64,000 nucleotides of DNA, taken from Liolophura sinensis (Eukaryota > Mollusca > Polyplacophora > Chitonida > Chitonidae). Position numbers and translations under genes: made by a program. Each line of letters opens with the position of its first letter. Position 1 is the stretch's first letter. Under the pieces are notes generated by a model. It was not told the DNA's origin. It ran no database searches and saw only the letters and a program-made list of their open reading frames with translations. This document shows, one piece after another, positions 1 through 11,951 of the stretch. The stretch lies in NCBI RefSeq assembly GCF_032854445.1, contig NC_088306.1:23533764-23597763 (forward strand), read 5' to 3'.

Positions 1-285
1 CAGTGATCTGGCAATAAATATAGAGGACCGAGTAAAATTTGACATGCATCCATGCATTTATCTACCACACTTTCAGTTGAAACTGTATGTATACCTGTAG
101 TAGATCACAAAGTTTGACCATAGCAGTTTAAGTGAAAAATATATTTCACATATTTGCACTATACGATTAAGGGATATCTCCAAAGAAATTCCAAACGGAT
201 CCAAAAAGGCCAAAATATGAAATTGGTAGGTAAGACAATTTTGGAACTCACAGATGTTCATAAATATAAAAAGGACAGCACTCAC
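1..285 (-). other. Intron of the SLC16-like gene (left edge)
   Basis: Sequence downstream of the donor at 285-284 on the minus strand. I see no second exon before the window edge. Short open frames here have no family resemblance. Confidence 0.55.
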
Positions 286-490
286 CAGAGGAAAGCATAT
301 TTGCAAATAGCAAAGTTCCAACCCAGGAGATGTCCAGCGCAGGATCATCAAAAGTGTCCAAAAAGATGGCATTTAATACACCCGTAGACCATGAAAAGCC
401 CAGCGACAAAATATGGACCGTGAAAGCCGCGGCGGTGACAAGCCATCCCCATGGCTGCTCCACGCTATTGTTGTCAGTGGTTCTTGACAT
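286..490 (-). CDS. First coding exon of an SLC16/monocarboxylate transporter-like protein (partial gene)
   Basis: The exon encodes 68 residues plus one base, starting at the ATG at 490-488. A short 5'UTR piece (509-491) precedes it, directly after a 3' splice site whose pyrimidine tract is about 14 T followed by CCCTCAG (AG at 511-510). It ends at a consensus donor, CTG|GTGAGT (GT at 285-284), giving a phase-1 intron. The protein has a short polar start, then EQPWGWLVTAAAF at residues 11-23, a hydrophobic first membrane span, and DISWVGTLLFA near residues 53-63. This matches the SLC16 layout, in which a GGWGW-like motif opens TM1 and SWIG/SWVG precedes TM2. Family members are 12-TM major facilitator transporters of the plasma membrane that carry monocarboxylates, thyroid hormone or other small solutes. 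The substrate cannot be told from this exon. The motif is atypical, with QP where the family usually has DGG. The remaining exons lie left of the window. Confidence 0.8.
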
Positions 491-630
491 CTTTTTATCA
501 GTTACTGATCTGAGGGAAAAAAAAAAAAAATTGAAGTTTTTTTCTCCCTTCACTGGCTAATATGGAAAACCACTCACACTTTTACAAATTCTGCACAAAC
601 AATACCTTCCCAATGCAATGACGTAATGTG

Positions 631-800
631 GCCACAGAGTGTACCAAATCCATGTTGTCCAAAACGATATCACACCACTTCCGTGAAACAGTGTCCTTTT
701 TTGACATAATGTGATAGACAGACTGAATTTAAAAGCCACAGAGTGTACGAACTGCATGTTGTCCAAACCTATATCACACCATTGTACTGAAACAGGGTCT
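631..800. repeat. Two diverged direct copies of a ~65-bp segment
   Basis: GCCACAGAGTGTACCAAATC at 631 recurs as GCCACAGAGTGTACGAACTG at 735. Both copies continue through CATGTTGTCCAAA and TATCACACCA and then diverge. The copies are ~104 bases apart. The segment lies in the presumed upstream intron or flank of the SLC16-like gene. No gene content is visible between 510 and 1230 apart from this duplication. Confidence 0.6.
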
Positions 801-1230
801 GCTGGTGAAACCGTAGCAATGTGCTCCTTGTCTGACATCAAATGCACCAGAGTAAAGATACAGAGCTACGATATTGATATTTGCTTCATGCAGCGCTGTT
901 TCAGCTTCTCTCAGTAAGCCCCAGGAGGTAAGGGTCCCTTTCTCAAGAACGTTGCACACTGATGATCTTTCGTAGACATCCAGGGTGTTTCACACTTGGG
1001 CCACATTAACGTCATTGCCTCGGGATAAAAAAACAAAAGCTGAACTACTGACCCGATATACAGATTGACAAGTCAACACAATCTAAAAATTTCTTCTAGG
1101 AGTACCCCAGGCTAGGGGCTGTATAAAAATCGTGCAATATCAATATCGCCGCTGTGTTCATAGCAATTAGAATGTCATTTAGACACATTCTCTTGCTTTA
1201 TAGCAGGATGTTATGTACAATATCATTGAA

Positions 1231-1740
1231 GACGTATAGCACAGTGGGAAAAACCAGGGCAGTGACCACAGTGTGACAGACCTATAGCTCAGAGAGTAAA
1301 ACCAGGGCAGCGACGACAGTGTGACAGACGTACAAAACGGAGAGTAAAACCAGAGTACCGACGACAACGTGACAAGCGCACAGCATAGAGAGTAAAACCA
1401 GAGCAGCGACGACACTGTGATAGGCGTACAGCACAGAGAGTAAAACCAGAACAGCGACAACAGTGTGACAGACCTACAGCTCAGAGAGTAAAACCAGAAC
1501 AGCGACGACAGCATGACAGACGCACAGCACAGAGAGTAAAACCAGAACAGCGACGACACTTTGACAGACGTACAACAGAGATAAAAAAACAGAGCAGCGA
1601 CGACAGTGTGACAGACGCACAATACAGAGAGTAAAACCAGAGTAGCGACGACAGTGTGACAGACGTACAGCACAGAGAGTAAAAACAGAACAGCGACCAC
1701 AAAATAAAAACCAGAGAAACGACGACAGTTTGATAGGCGG
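1231..1740. repeat. 48-bp minisatellite, ~10 copies
   Basis: A unit of the form AGTAAAACCAGAACAGCGAC followed by GACAGTGTGACAGACGTACAGCACAGAG repeats about ten times with 10-25% divergence. The period is 48 and so divisible by three, which keeps a minus-strand frame open for 190 codons with a 16-residue repeat (FWFYSLCCxSVTLSSL). This is a by-product of the period and I do not call it a gene. The right-hand end of the array, with its unique flank, recurs at about 7590-7680. Confidence 0.85.
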
Positions 1741-2587
1741 CTAATGGTCACAAGTAACCGATGAAGTACGAACTCGTATCAATTTACCACAGGATTTTTT
1801 TCTAACCGTTCATGTAAATGTGTAAATAGTAGCAATTTACACGCCTTCTAGCACCATGGCTTAAGCTGATTTAGGAAAGAAAGGGCAGTGCTGTTAACTG
1901 AAATTTATTACAGGTTATTTATTTATTGGTCTAGAATTACTAAAAAAATTCACACATATGAACATTTCAATGTTTTAATATAAAATGGTAAGTATTGAAT
2001 TTTTACACATTGGATTATTACACAACTATGTCCCTCCAACGTTTTTGGAAACAGCTGAGTCAGCTTCATCTTCTGTGTAACTATCTCCTGTTAAAAGCAT
2101 CTGTGTTTGTAAGAAATTGCTATGCTAAGTTTATTAATGAAATTGGTCTTCTGGAATTCCACCTTGGATATTGTTTTATCGCTTAGTAGCCTGAGCAATG
2201 ATTTCGATTTCTTGGAATACTACCTAATTTTTCTTCAATGTGTATTTTTTTCTCCTCAATGTGCTGTTCATTTTTTAAATTTGATTACTTGGAGGGGGGG
2301 GGGGCTTGTCGGCATTTAAAAACAAAGTTTACATAAAACGTTTCCACGCCAACGGCTGTAGACTATGGGCTACCCGAATTCACTGCTCGACTCAGATGTG
2401 TGTCAGTGCAGTGTACTAAGACCTATTAAGATACTTATTATCATTCTGCTAGAGCAGCCGTCGGAATAAAATGGCTAGACGTGAAAAATACGAAATGCTA
2501 TACTTTATGTAACTTCAAATGAAAACAGCAGTTTCTACTCTGCCTGTATCGAATGTTCTGAGTGTTTTTAAACCAGTAGATTTTGCG

Positions 2588-2735
2588 TGCAATTTGCCAC
2601 CATTTAAGTATTTACATGAAGAATCAGAGAATAAAACCTTATCTGATGTAAATTAGAAAGAGGCTTGATTTCACCGGTTACGTGAGACTGTTTGCCAACT
2701 ATTACACTGTAGTTGCTGCTCTAGTTTTACTCTGT
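2588..2735. repeat. Dispersed repeat, copy 1
   Basis: The sequence around TTTAAGTATTTACATGAA, GATTTCACCGGTT and ACACTGTAGTTGCTGCT recurs in the same order and spacing at 3516-3665, with roughly a quarter of positions changed. The family is not recognised. The rest of 1741-4900 holds no gene I can support; a 9-G tract lies near 2300. Confidence 0.55.
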
Positions 2736-3515
2736 GTGTTGTAGTCTTTCATATCACATGGAGTTCGCTGATGGTAATTTCTATCCACCAATATCATACA
2801 AAGCCACTCGGCGTGCTACGCGGGAGAATAGTTCGTCAGTTAGTTGCCAACGGTCATTGGTTTACTTCAGGCACACCAGCAATTGCCATCCTGAAAATTT
2901 ACTACCGTCGTGTTTGTAAGTTTTTTTGCAGAATACGGTATTTTTTATAAGTACCATTCAATAAATCAAATGTAACTTTAATGGGCAAAAAAGGCATATA
3001 CGTAGTTTTAATCTAGGCAACCGTCACAACGTCAGCCAAATATATTTATCGTGAGCGAGAATAGTAGTCATTACAGCGGATACGTTGTTAGCGGGTTGTC
3101 GCCGGTGGCCGGAAACGCTCTCGTACATGAAGATAATCATTTCAGTTCTGCACAGACAATGGACACAGGCAACACATACGTAAGCTACCGTTCGGAAAAA
3201 TAGGAGATGGGGGGAATGAAAATTATGAAATCACGTGAGATCAGTCAGCATGGACGATGTATTGGGAAGTACATGCTCTTGAAACTTCGATAAGTAAGCA
3301 CTTACCTATGGATTTATAGTTTCTCGAAGATGTATATGCACCCATGAACAACAACCAAAGCTGCATTTGCATTGGATTTATGGACAAACAATTGCATTTC
3401 TGTTCATGATCTCTGTTACACTCCTTACAAAGGAATAATTACAGACCAGTGACGTTTAATAAACTGTGATTAACATTTTTGGACCTAATTCTGCTTAAGT
3501 CATGGTGTTGAGAGG

Positions 3516-3665
3516 GCGTGCAACTTTCTACTATTTAAGTATTTACATGAATAACTAGAATAAAACGCTAACTGAGGTGAACTGACAAGAGGTCGGATTT
3601 CACCGGTTGTGTGTGACCATTTGAAAATTATAACACTGTCGTGGCTGCTGTGGTTTAACCCTGCA
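3516..3665. repeat. Dispersed repeat, copy 2
   Basis: Direct-orientation partner of 2588-2735: CTATTTAAGTATTTACATGAA, GGATTTCACCGGTTGTG and AACACTGTCGTGGCTGCTG. The ~930-bp offset suggests either an old segmental duplication or two insertions of an unrecognised element. Confidence 0.55.
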
Positions 3666-4902
3666 ACCTAATACATATCCTATCAAACTGCGATGCGTGA
3701 TTCGATCAGTATTCAAAAATGTTTCCCTGTGCTGACAACGATTGTCCTATTGTGAGAAAAAAAAAACGAACATGCAGAAATTTGCAGGTATCGCCAAGTA
3801 CCTGGCATAACATGTAGGGTCGATTGGTCGCCTAAAACGATTCGGCCTTGAAGCAGAGAAATGATCCATACAACAAAGGGCCAATCAGTATACCTTTTAT
3901 CCACACAAAACCAGATGTAACAACATTCATACAAGCGACGTCATTGCCAAGCCTGCCTCGGTTGTCTCTGTCATAAAAAAAAACCCTTACAAAATTTAAT
4001 CGACGTCAACCCTTGAACAGAAAGTTTGTTTTTTTTTTAGACTGCAAAGAAAATATTCTCGCAATGCTTAATAATTAGGCGAGACAATGAACAGATTAAA
4101 AAGTAAGACTTTTTAATGTACCCATTAAATGCAGTTTGTACCGGTAGCTCAACAGAAAAGTATTATTGTCTTGTTTTATAAGAAAAAAAGATGCCCCCTC
4201 AGGCATACCCATGTTGAAGTAGATGCATTCCGTAAGCTTTCTGAAATGCCCAGCTCTCATTATTATTATTTTACAACGCAGTTTATGTCTATGTCTGTGT
4301 TTAACAAAAAAAACAGAGCGATGTTTGGTCATAAGCTGTAAAGCATTTTTTAAAAAGTGCGTCCAGATTGTGACGCATTCTTTAAAAGTGCGTTCAACTG
4401 TGACCCGCTCTCTTAACGTAGATCCATAGATGCACTTTTGAAAAATGCATCATCGCTTGTGACCCTACATCGCTCTTTTTGCAAATATAAAGAAGAAGAA
4501 GAAGTAAACAGCCGCCAAATACAAGAACAACCACAACACAGTGATCCGATAGAACAACTCATCGCCGCTGATAGCAGCTCTCCAAATACATCTTTTGGTA
4601 ACATGAAAAACTAAAGAGCTACATGTATTAAAAAACATGAAATATGTAGGAGTTGGAACAGTAACAAATGATACCAGTGATGTTCTAATAGACATGCATC
4701 CATATAGTACCAATAGCCAATTCCACTCAGCTGTATATTTTTTTCCACTTTATCAAACTTAAATTATTTTATGCTCTAGGAATTTCATCCAGCTTGGTAA
4801 TTAGCCTTACCTGGGATTTAAGCTTGTTGTGCTTTCGCTTAATTGAAGACGAATCAGTGTTATGATGCTATGGAGCTAAATGTAAATATTTCTCAAATGA
4901 GA

Positions 4903-5256
4903 ACATTTGGCCTAACCAATCAAGAGGATAGGACTTTTACAAGTAATCAAAAATAGGGCCAGCTGACATTTTGCCCTAACCAGTCAAGAAGATAGGATTT
5001 TTACACGTAATCAAAAATAGGGTAGCTGACATTTTGCCCTAACCATTCAAGAAGATAGGATTTTTACAAGTAATCAAAAATAGGGCCAGCTGACATTTTG
5101 CTCTAACCAATCAAGAAGATAGGATTTTTACAAGTAATCAAAAATAGGGCAGCTGACATTTTGCCCTAACCAATCAAGAAGATAGGATTTTTACAAGTAA
5201 TCAAAAAATAGGGCAGCTGACATTTTGCCCTAACCAATCAAGAGGATAGCATTGGT
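4903..5256. repeat. 63-64-bp tandem array, ~5.5 copies
   Basis: The unit runs CCTAACCAATCAAGAAGATA, GGATTTTTACAAGTAATCAA, AAATAGGGCCAGCTGACATTTTGC. CCTAAC/TCTAAC starts fall at 4911, 4975, 5038, 5102, 5165 and 5229, so the period alternates between 63 and 64 because of a one-base indel (GGGCC versus GGGC). Copies are ~95% identical, so expansion is fairly recent. Confidence 0.9.
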
Positions 5257-5334
5257 GTTCTTCTGCATACACATGTACACGCTTTGTGTCCAACTGTACA
5301 TATTTACCTACTTTCTTGATTGTTGTTTATCGCA

Positions 5335-5625
5335 GACGATGTCGGAAACCGGAATGCCCGGGATAAACCATCGACCTTTGGCATGTCACTGACAAACTTT
5401 CCCACGTTTGACGTACAGGTATACATATCATACTGGCCGAAAAACATCAACGAACGTTAGACTACAAACAGCTCCGCGAACGCCATCGATCGCTCATTAT
5501 CAACCTCACCAACACAGAGAGTGATAGAATCAACAAATCAACAGCCCATTGCTGGATTTGAACCCAAAGAATATGACCTAGCGATTCAGAGGGAAGCAGC
5601 TTAACCACGTGACGTGCTCACGTGG
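5335..5625 (-). mobile_element. Diverged tRNA-headed SINE (family B), minus strand
   Basis: The middle part shows GGAAACCGGAATGCCCGGGA, ACCATCGACCTTTGGCA and CTGACAAACTTTCCCACG, which recurs at ~55960. Further right a degenerate tRNA-like head lies on the minus strand, with a B-box-like GGGTTCAAATCC near 5560. The 3' tail is missing or unrecognisable. Confidence 0.5.
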
Positions 5626-7589
5626 TATGAAGTTATAAACATGGAGTTCACCTTGGCAACAAAATGCTGCGACCTCATCTTCAGATGTAACAGTTTAAAA
5701 TAGTGTCCCTGTGAAAAGTGCCAAACGCGCGCTTTGATATATAACACAATGCCAGCCCATATGGTTTGTTATGTATTGTTTTTTTTTAAGGTAAAGGACT
5801 ATATTAAAAATGGTAGTATAGTAAAAGGTAAGTAAACTAAATTAGCCCTCACCCCAACCACCATTACTATCCCTACCTTCCTCGAGAAATATTATGGATA
5901 ACATTCATGCAAAACGCTCCACGTAGTTAACTGACAGCCATGAGACGACAGCAACAACTGTTCTTTCCGAAAATATGCTGCCGACAGATTCACTCTCGTT
6001 CGTTGAGGACTTAGAAATCACTCTTCTTTCAGCTGAAGCTATTTTGTACTTGTACACCGAATCACCTCATACACAATAAGATCTACCGGTACCGTTATAG
6101 CCAACGTTGACGTCACCCTGACTGTAATGGCCGCCTCTGGTTCCACAGTGTGCTCGTAATAAGCAGGTCACGGTGGTGTGGAATGTTTTAATTTGTAACT
6201 GTATCAACATCCTTTACTTTGCACTCGCCAAGGTTCTCAAGTTCAGTGCGCATATGTTTTTAACTCGGCGTGGAAGGTTAATGTAAAAAACCGTTATCCT
6301 ATGGATCCTGGAAGTGCACACACATGAGTAGGCACATGTGTATGTTTTCAGTTTACCCAATGTGTTTAACGGGATCGACACTGTATATGTCACTTCCCTT
6401 TCACTCAGTCGGCTTAACACGAGATTTTATGTTGATTTATGTCAGTTAGAATTAACCGAGTTAAATCAAAAATATATATACCCACTACCATGACCATCAA
6501 ATGGAAAAAAAACTCCCAAGACCTTTAGACATTGGGAATATTCATTCATTCTTATCATTTTTTAACACTTTAGAACATTGTTGGGGGGGGGGGGGGGCTG
6601 TATGAAAGCTCTAAATGAATTACTATTGTAGTATTAGCATATTTAAATGGAAACGCAATATGCAAGTCACCGGACTCTGTCAGTTCTTGTATATGGATCT
6701 AAAATCAAGAAATCGTATCCTCGAAACTCAACACATTATTTAAACATATTGTCGTATTTATACCGGAGATTTTTGGCTAAAAAAATCCATATTTACGAAG
6801 AATAACTCAAATTATTGTCTTTCAGTAAATATCAGACTCGTACCGGTAAAATTTATAGTACTATTAACATGACTGTAAAGTTTGAAAAAGTTATAACGCG
6901 ACACGCTTTATAGAGTTTAGGAATTGTACTACTGATTTTACAGTAACACATTTTGTGAAGGTAACTATGTGGGATATTCTAAGATATTCTAAAATATTCT
7001 AACAATTCGATTGGTTTTGCCCTGATCGGTTCTATGGGAAAAATATCCTCTGTCAAGCCTCTGTAAAGTTACTTTTGGCTAACATTTCAATGGAGTATGA
7101 TACACCTGATTCCGTAAAACTATATTCCAGGTCAAAGTGATCAAAACGCATCTTTCTATGACATTTGTTCTGCGGTCTCTAGATATTCTGCCATTGAGTA
7201 AAGGAAACCATTTCATTTTCTAACGAACTTTGGCCAAACCAAAACCAAACATATTCTGTTGACGATTTGTGGTTATTAGGTTATTTTGTCCATGCAGATT
7301 AATCGAAATGCCTTATCCCGGATAGACGTAAAACTGTCTGACTCAGACGAAAACTGAGTGATATAGTTGCTCAGGGAATATACATAAACTTTAGTTTCTG
7401 TGACGAGTTAACTGAGTTTAACAAGAGTAAGTTTCAGTGCTTCACAGTATACGAGCAACACAGAGGGCAAGCTGCAAAGGGAAAGGTCACGTTCTCGCAG
7501 GCTTCTTTAAAGAACTAGCATGCCCGCTTCACGTTCAGAGTTTTAGCCTGGATCTATGGGCCTGTTTCACGATTTAAAAAAAATACATC
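5626..7589. other. No gene seen; AT-rich intergenic sequence
   Basis: I found no convincing exon or RNA gene here. A 15-G homopolymer occupies 6583-6597. Short open frames have random-looking composition. Confidence 0.5.
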
Positions 7590-7682
7590 ACATAGACTAA
7601 AACCAGAATAGCGACGACGGTGTGATAGTTGGTAAATGGTCACACGAAACCGATGAAATACGGCCTCTTGTCAATTATGAAA
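7590..7682. repeat. Dispersed single copy related to the 48-bp array edge
   Basis: ACTAAAACCAGAATAGCGACGA followed by GTGTGATAG, AAATGGTCACACGAAACCGATGAA and TGTCAATT matches 1700-1795, which covers the last 48-bp unit plus its right flank. The minisatellite therefore appears to have grown from the end of a longer dispersed element. Confidence 0.6.
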
Positions 7683-10164
7683 AGCCATTTTGTGCATTAG
7701 CCCGAGCATGTAAACTAAATTATTCTTAAATATGTGTATCAGACCGATAATTTTGATCGCTGATTCCATGCTGTCGTCTAACAATTTTGGCCATCTTTCA
7801 GCATTCTCCTTCTTAATCAAATATGTTGGTTTTTAAAGAGGATTAAGATTTTGGACGTCAGCCCAAAATAGCTGTGCAAACGCAGGTGGTGGCCCACAAG
7901 CTACACAATGGCGAAGGCGCTTTCCTCATACTCGTATGTAGTTTAAGTTAGACGTAAAATATAATTTCTAGTGGAACAAAATTTCTCATCCTTTCACTGC
8001 GCTTAGCGTTCTCCTTGTCCGAACTTTAAGACATCAGTTAAGGTTTATTGCAAGGAACAATATTTGAACCCATAATGTTGGATCCGAATCGGCATTGCGC
8101 TGCGAAGGGTACCCCATTAAAACGGTATTTCACTGTGACATGTATAACGTATTCCGCACGTTGACCTTTGACTGCATGGTGAGGTTATGTGGTTATAACT
8201 CTGTCAGTCGCCGCTGGGGACAATCTATTGACCTAGTTGGCTATATAAGAAAAGACCACCAGCTTAGAAAACACATAAATCCTTTAATACCAAAATACAG
8301 TTTCACGGTTTCGCGTTTGAACTGTAAATAAAGTCACGTGGTGCTGCTTGACTATTCAATAAGCGAGGTTCGGTTGTGTGAGCGTTGGCATAGCCAGTTC
8401 TAGCGCTTTCCGATATAATGAATGTTTGCATATACGTCCCAAAGAGTGACCGACCTTACATCGTGACACTTTAAATTCATGTATATGAGGTGAAAGCATA
8501 TCTCTTTAAAGTAACGATAAAAATTTTCTTTGTCCTAATTTTTAAATCCTATAATGCTGATGTAGTATGCATGAATATACTGCACTCGGACCACTTGCAA
8601 AGACCATGCTGCATGTGCGACTACACCAATGTTGCTTCGTTCAACACGAAAGGAAACACACGCTTTAATAAACGTGCGAAATATACGCGCATAAGTTACC
8701 TATTCGGACGGAGCACCATATGATTTATTTATTTGATCTGTGTTTTACGCGGATAGATGCGCGCATGTATTATAAGTGTTCGGATGGAGTTGTTGCTGTA
8801 ACATCCGGCTAAACACTATTCATCCTACCTGCATTCTCTATATATAATATATAGAGCTTGTTAATGATTAGATTACATGAAGGAAGCCTAATTATATGCC
8901 CTAACAGAAACAGACAGAACAATATACAATTTAAAACCATCACAAATCTCACCTTGTCGCAATTCCGTTGAAGTCTGAACTACTGAATGATAAATTTTAC
9001 GCATGTATAGGTATATGGACGACTGCTCTGTTGTTGAAAAATCCACACTCTCCGTGAACCGGCTTGCTCCGTCGTAAGTGGACCATAAACCCGATGGATA
9101 ATCCGACCAGAGAATATCAACTATTCAGGTCACTGGAGAGTTGCTCAGGTTCCGTGGAGAATTTTAGTACGGAAAACGATCGTGGAAAATCTCCTCGTGT
9201 CAAGTGTATACCAGGCATGCATAGAAACTGCAAAAGGTCTGACGGTATCAAGTAAAAAGGTGCAAGAGCTGACCACAGAACAGTATGTTGTGTTCTTGGT
9301 ACTTTGCAGGTCACAACTGTGTTGATGCACGCTATAGGCAGCCACGCCACCTCAAAATGGGGGGAAAAACTCCAACTTGGCTAATGCGACGCAGAGTGGT
9401 GGTGTATTCAACACGTACGAATCACGCCGCTTATTTATACCGAGTTTAACCTTTTAAGATACCGTACGAAAATAGATTTAGTTTACTAGCGCAGTAATTT
9501 GTGTGGTATGGTTTCCTCTTCAATATATATTCGCCGGAATGCATTTTATATGATATAGTAACTACATAAACAAGTGCGCGTGATTGGGTGGGCGTGCACC
9601 AAACTTGCTTACTTTCTCGATGCTTTGAAACACATTCGCCATGCTTGACTGAGGCTAACCTCGGCCGTAAGCTAATGCGCAGGGAATACGCACCAGTTCT
9701 CCCGGCGTTTAACCATCAACCGGTTCGTTCCGGACGGAACTGACCTATTCCTAGTCTGTGCACCAGAAAGAGCTCAGCGTTTTCTGCATCGTGCACAGCC
9801 CGACTTTTGTGAACCTCCTGCAGTCAAGTGATCATAAACCCGTATGACGTTTGTGGGAGCTAATTTATAAATGCTTGTGGTATATGTTTTGCTTTTTCTG
9901 CATCGCTCAGCGGGTCAACTTCATTAACCTGCATACATGTAGGCTACTATGACGTGAAGTAGAGAGGAAAAGACTATAATGCAGGGCACAAACCTGAAAA
10001 CACTTTTCATTCGTTTTTGTCTTCTTTTTGTTGCACTTATTCGACCGGCATCAAAGTGCAGATGATAGTGAGTTTTTCCCGATTTCCCCTGCCCCGTTTC
10101 CTTCTATCATTTTAGAATCATATAAAAAAAAATTTATGTAGAATTTATACTGAAACGTCAAAAC

Positions 10165-10167
<3 letters not shown>
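7683..10167. other. No gene seen; unique-looking intergenic sequence
   Basis: Nothing here combines coding-like composition with splice signals. A small AT palindrome (CTATATATAATATATAG) lies near 8838. No SINE copy was recognised. Confidence 0.45.

Positions 10168-10241
<74 letters not shown>
10168..10241. repeat. (AT)n microsatellite
   Basis: About 37 uninterrupted AT dinucleotides. Confidence 0.97.
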
Positions 10242-10243
<2 letters not shown>

Positions 10244-10789
10244 AATCGTAACTTAATATGGCAGATATTAAATAGGAAGCAGAAGTCTCTCTCGTTTACC
10301 CGCCCTAAACCTGTATGACCGCCATCGTATAAGTGTGATATAAATGAATTTAAAACATAACACTGATTAATTATAAAGCACTCTAATTATAGAAGCATAA
10401 TTAAATTGCAAGGCAAAGGGAACCCAAGCGAGCCTAGAAAAACATCATTTCTGACACCACTGACCGATGAAACAACCTTAATTACAACCTGGTGACGTGG
10501 GAGATTTGGACTTGAACGAATCGTATCGTTGGTTGAAAGGAAGGGAGAAATTAGCCAATAGAAATGCATACACTTTTTTCTTTTTGGTTTAGAATATTGC
10601 ACCAAGTGTTGGCTGACCTTAAAACTGTTGGCACGACACATGTAGTTAGACGGTTTTTCGGCAGAGAAAAGCTTGGCACCAAAACGTGTATGTAAAGCTG
10701 CGATCTATATATGTATCACACACTAGGTGCACTGGATGGATAGACTAATCTCAGCTCGGATTGGATCTCCTTTGAATAAAATATATTTC

Positions 10790-10925
10790 TCTGTTTATTT
10801 GATTAGACTTCACGCCGAACTCAAGAATATTTCACGTTTACCTTCGACCATCCACAGATTGCTGGCCTTCAGATGTGCATTCAAATACAATACGACATAA
10901 ACACCAATCAAATAAATAAATTAAT
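10790..10925. mobile_element. Two SINE tails in opposite orientation
   Basis: TTTATTTGATTAGACTTCAC with CTCAAGAATATTTCAC (minus orientation, 10793-10845) faces a plus-orientation tail, ACATAAACACCAATCAAATAAATAAA, ending near 10922. Both belong to the tail family shared by the SINEs in this window. Heads are missing. Confidence 0.55.
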
Positions 10926-11404
10926 CTTAAACTAGCAAGTACTAAGACTTATTATTAAATACCTGTTTATAAGCGTTAAATATTAAATGTCATATCTCAG
11001 CATGGAATGAAAATTCTACCGCGTTCTCAATTGCAGGCTGTGTGTAAATCTACATATTAAATAAAGATGACTTTTCAAACAATATGTTGTCACGTAACAT
11101 ACTGACGAGTACGTTTACCACCCGGATTAATATCTTTTTATGCAGTTTATTTCTGCAAATGAAAGGATTAAAAACGTGTTTACTTGTTGAGTTTGTTTTT
11201 ATGATTTATATTAAGGTGAAATATGGGGAATTTCCAGCAATGATCAATTAATCATACACGCAATATATACGCAACACTGAAATATAGCTGTATATAGGTC
11301 ATTGATTTGGCTAACATGCATGACCTCTGCAAATGGGGTGATACAGAACAACAGCATGAAATATGGCGATTTATCCTTATATATTTTTAATTTTGGGGCG
11401 TAGA

Positions 11405-11476
11405 ACAGACACTTTCGTCTCGGTGTATGTTATGTCGCCCGACACTTTCGTCTCGACGAATGTTATGTAGCCCGAT
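11405..11476. repeat. Two-copy 33-bp direct repeat
   Basis: GACACTTTCGTCTCG followed by TGTTATGT and CCCGA occurs twice in succession. Too short to assign to a class. Confidence 0.6.
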
Positions 11477-11539
11477 ACCACTGAACCTTGCTTCCCACCT
11501 ACTCAAATCCCAAGCATGCGCAACATTGGAGAAACTTAA

Positions 11540-11860
11540 TGAGTGAGTGAGTGCTTGGGCTTTAACGTCGTACTTAACGATTTTTCAGTCATATGACGAC
11601 GAAGGGATCCTTAAAGTGAATGTAATGTGCCTCCTTGTTGCAGGACAGATTTCTACCCCTCTTTTATCTAGTGCTGCTTCACTGAGACATCTTACCGCAG
11701 CCATTATACTAATACGGGTAAAAGGTTGCACTATTCCCTGCATGTTGAACGCCAAGCGTTACAGCTTCCTCTTTAGGTCTTAGTTGTGACTCGACCCAGG
11801 ATTGAGCCTGGATCTACCGCTCCCCGAAGCGGATGCTCTACCAACTGTGCTATAGGGGCC
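11540..11860 (-). mobile_element. Full-length tRNA-derived SINE (family C)
   Basis: On the minus strand the element starts at 11860 with a tRNA-like head. The A box is TAGCACAGTTGG, followed by an anticodon-arm-like TCCGCTTCGGGGAGCGG and the B-box variant GGCTCAATCC. The body runs leftward to a tail of ACTC repeats (GAGTGAGTGAGTG on the plus strand at 11540). The acceptor stem does not pair and no discriminator/CCA context exists, so this is a SINE head rather than a working tRNA gene. The open frame inside (11547-11783) is a by-product. Confidence 0.7.
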
Positions 11861-11951
11861 GATGAGGGATTTAATGAAGGATTTAATGAGGAATTTGACG
11901 AGGAGTTTTACGAAATAGGGTTCATGCGTATATAGGTACATTTTTTAACCC

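Noticed and set aside
1179-1751. 190-codon minus-strand ORF with a Phe/Leu/Cys-rich repeat
   Set aside because: It lies entirely in the 48-bp array. The period is divisible by three and the unit has no stop in this frame, so the openness is automatic.
11785-11860. Possible tRNA gene with a TTCGGGG anticodon-like loop (Pro-like)
   Set aside because: The A and B boxes are present but the acceptor stem does not pair, and it is continuous with a SINE body and ACTC-repeat tail.
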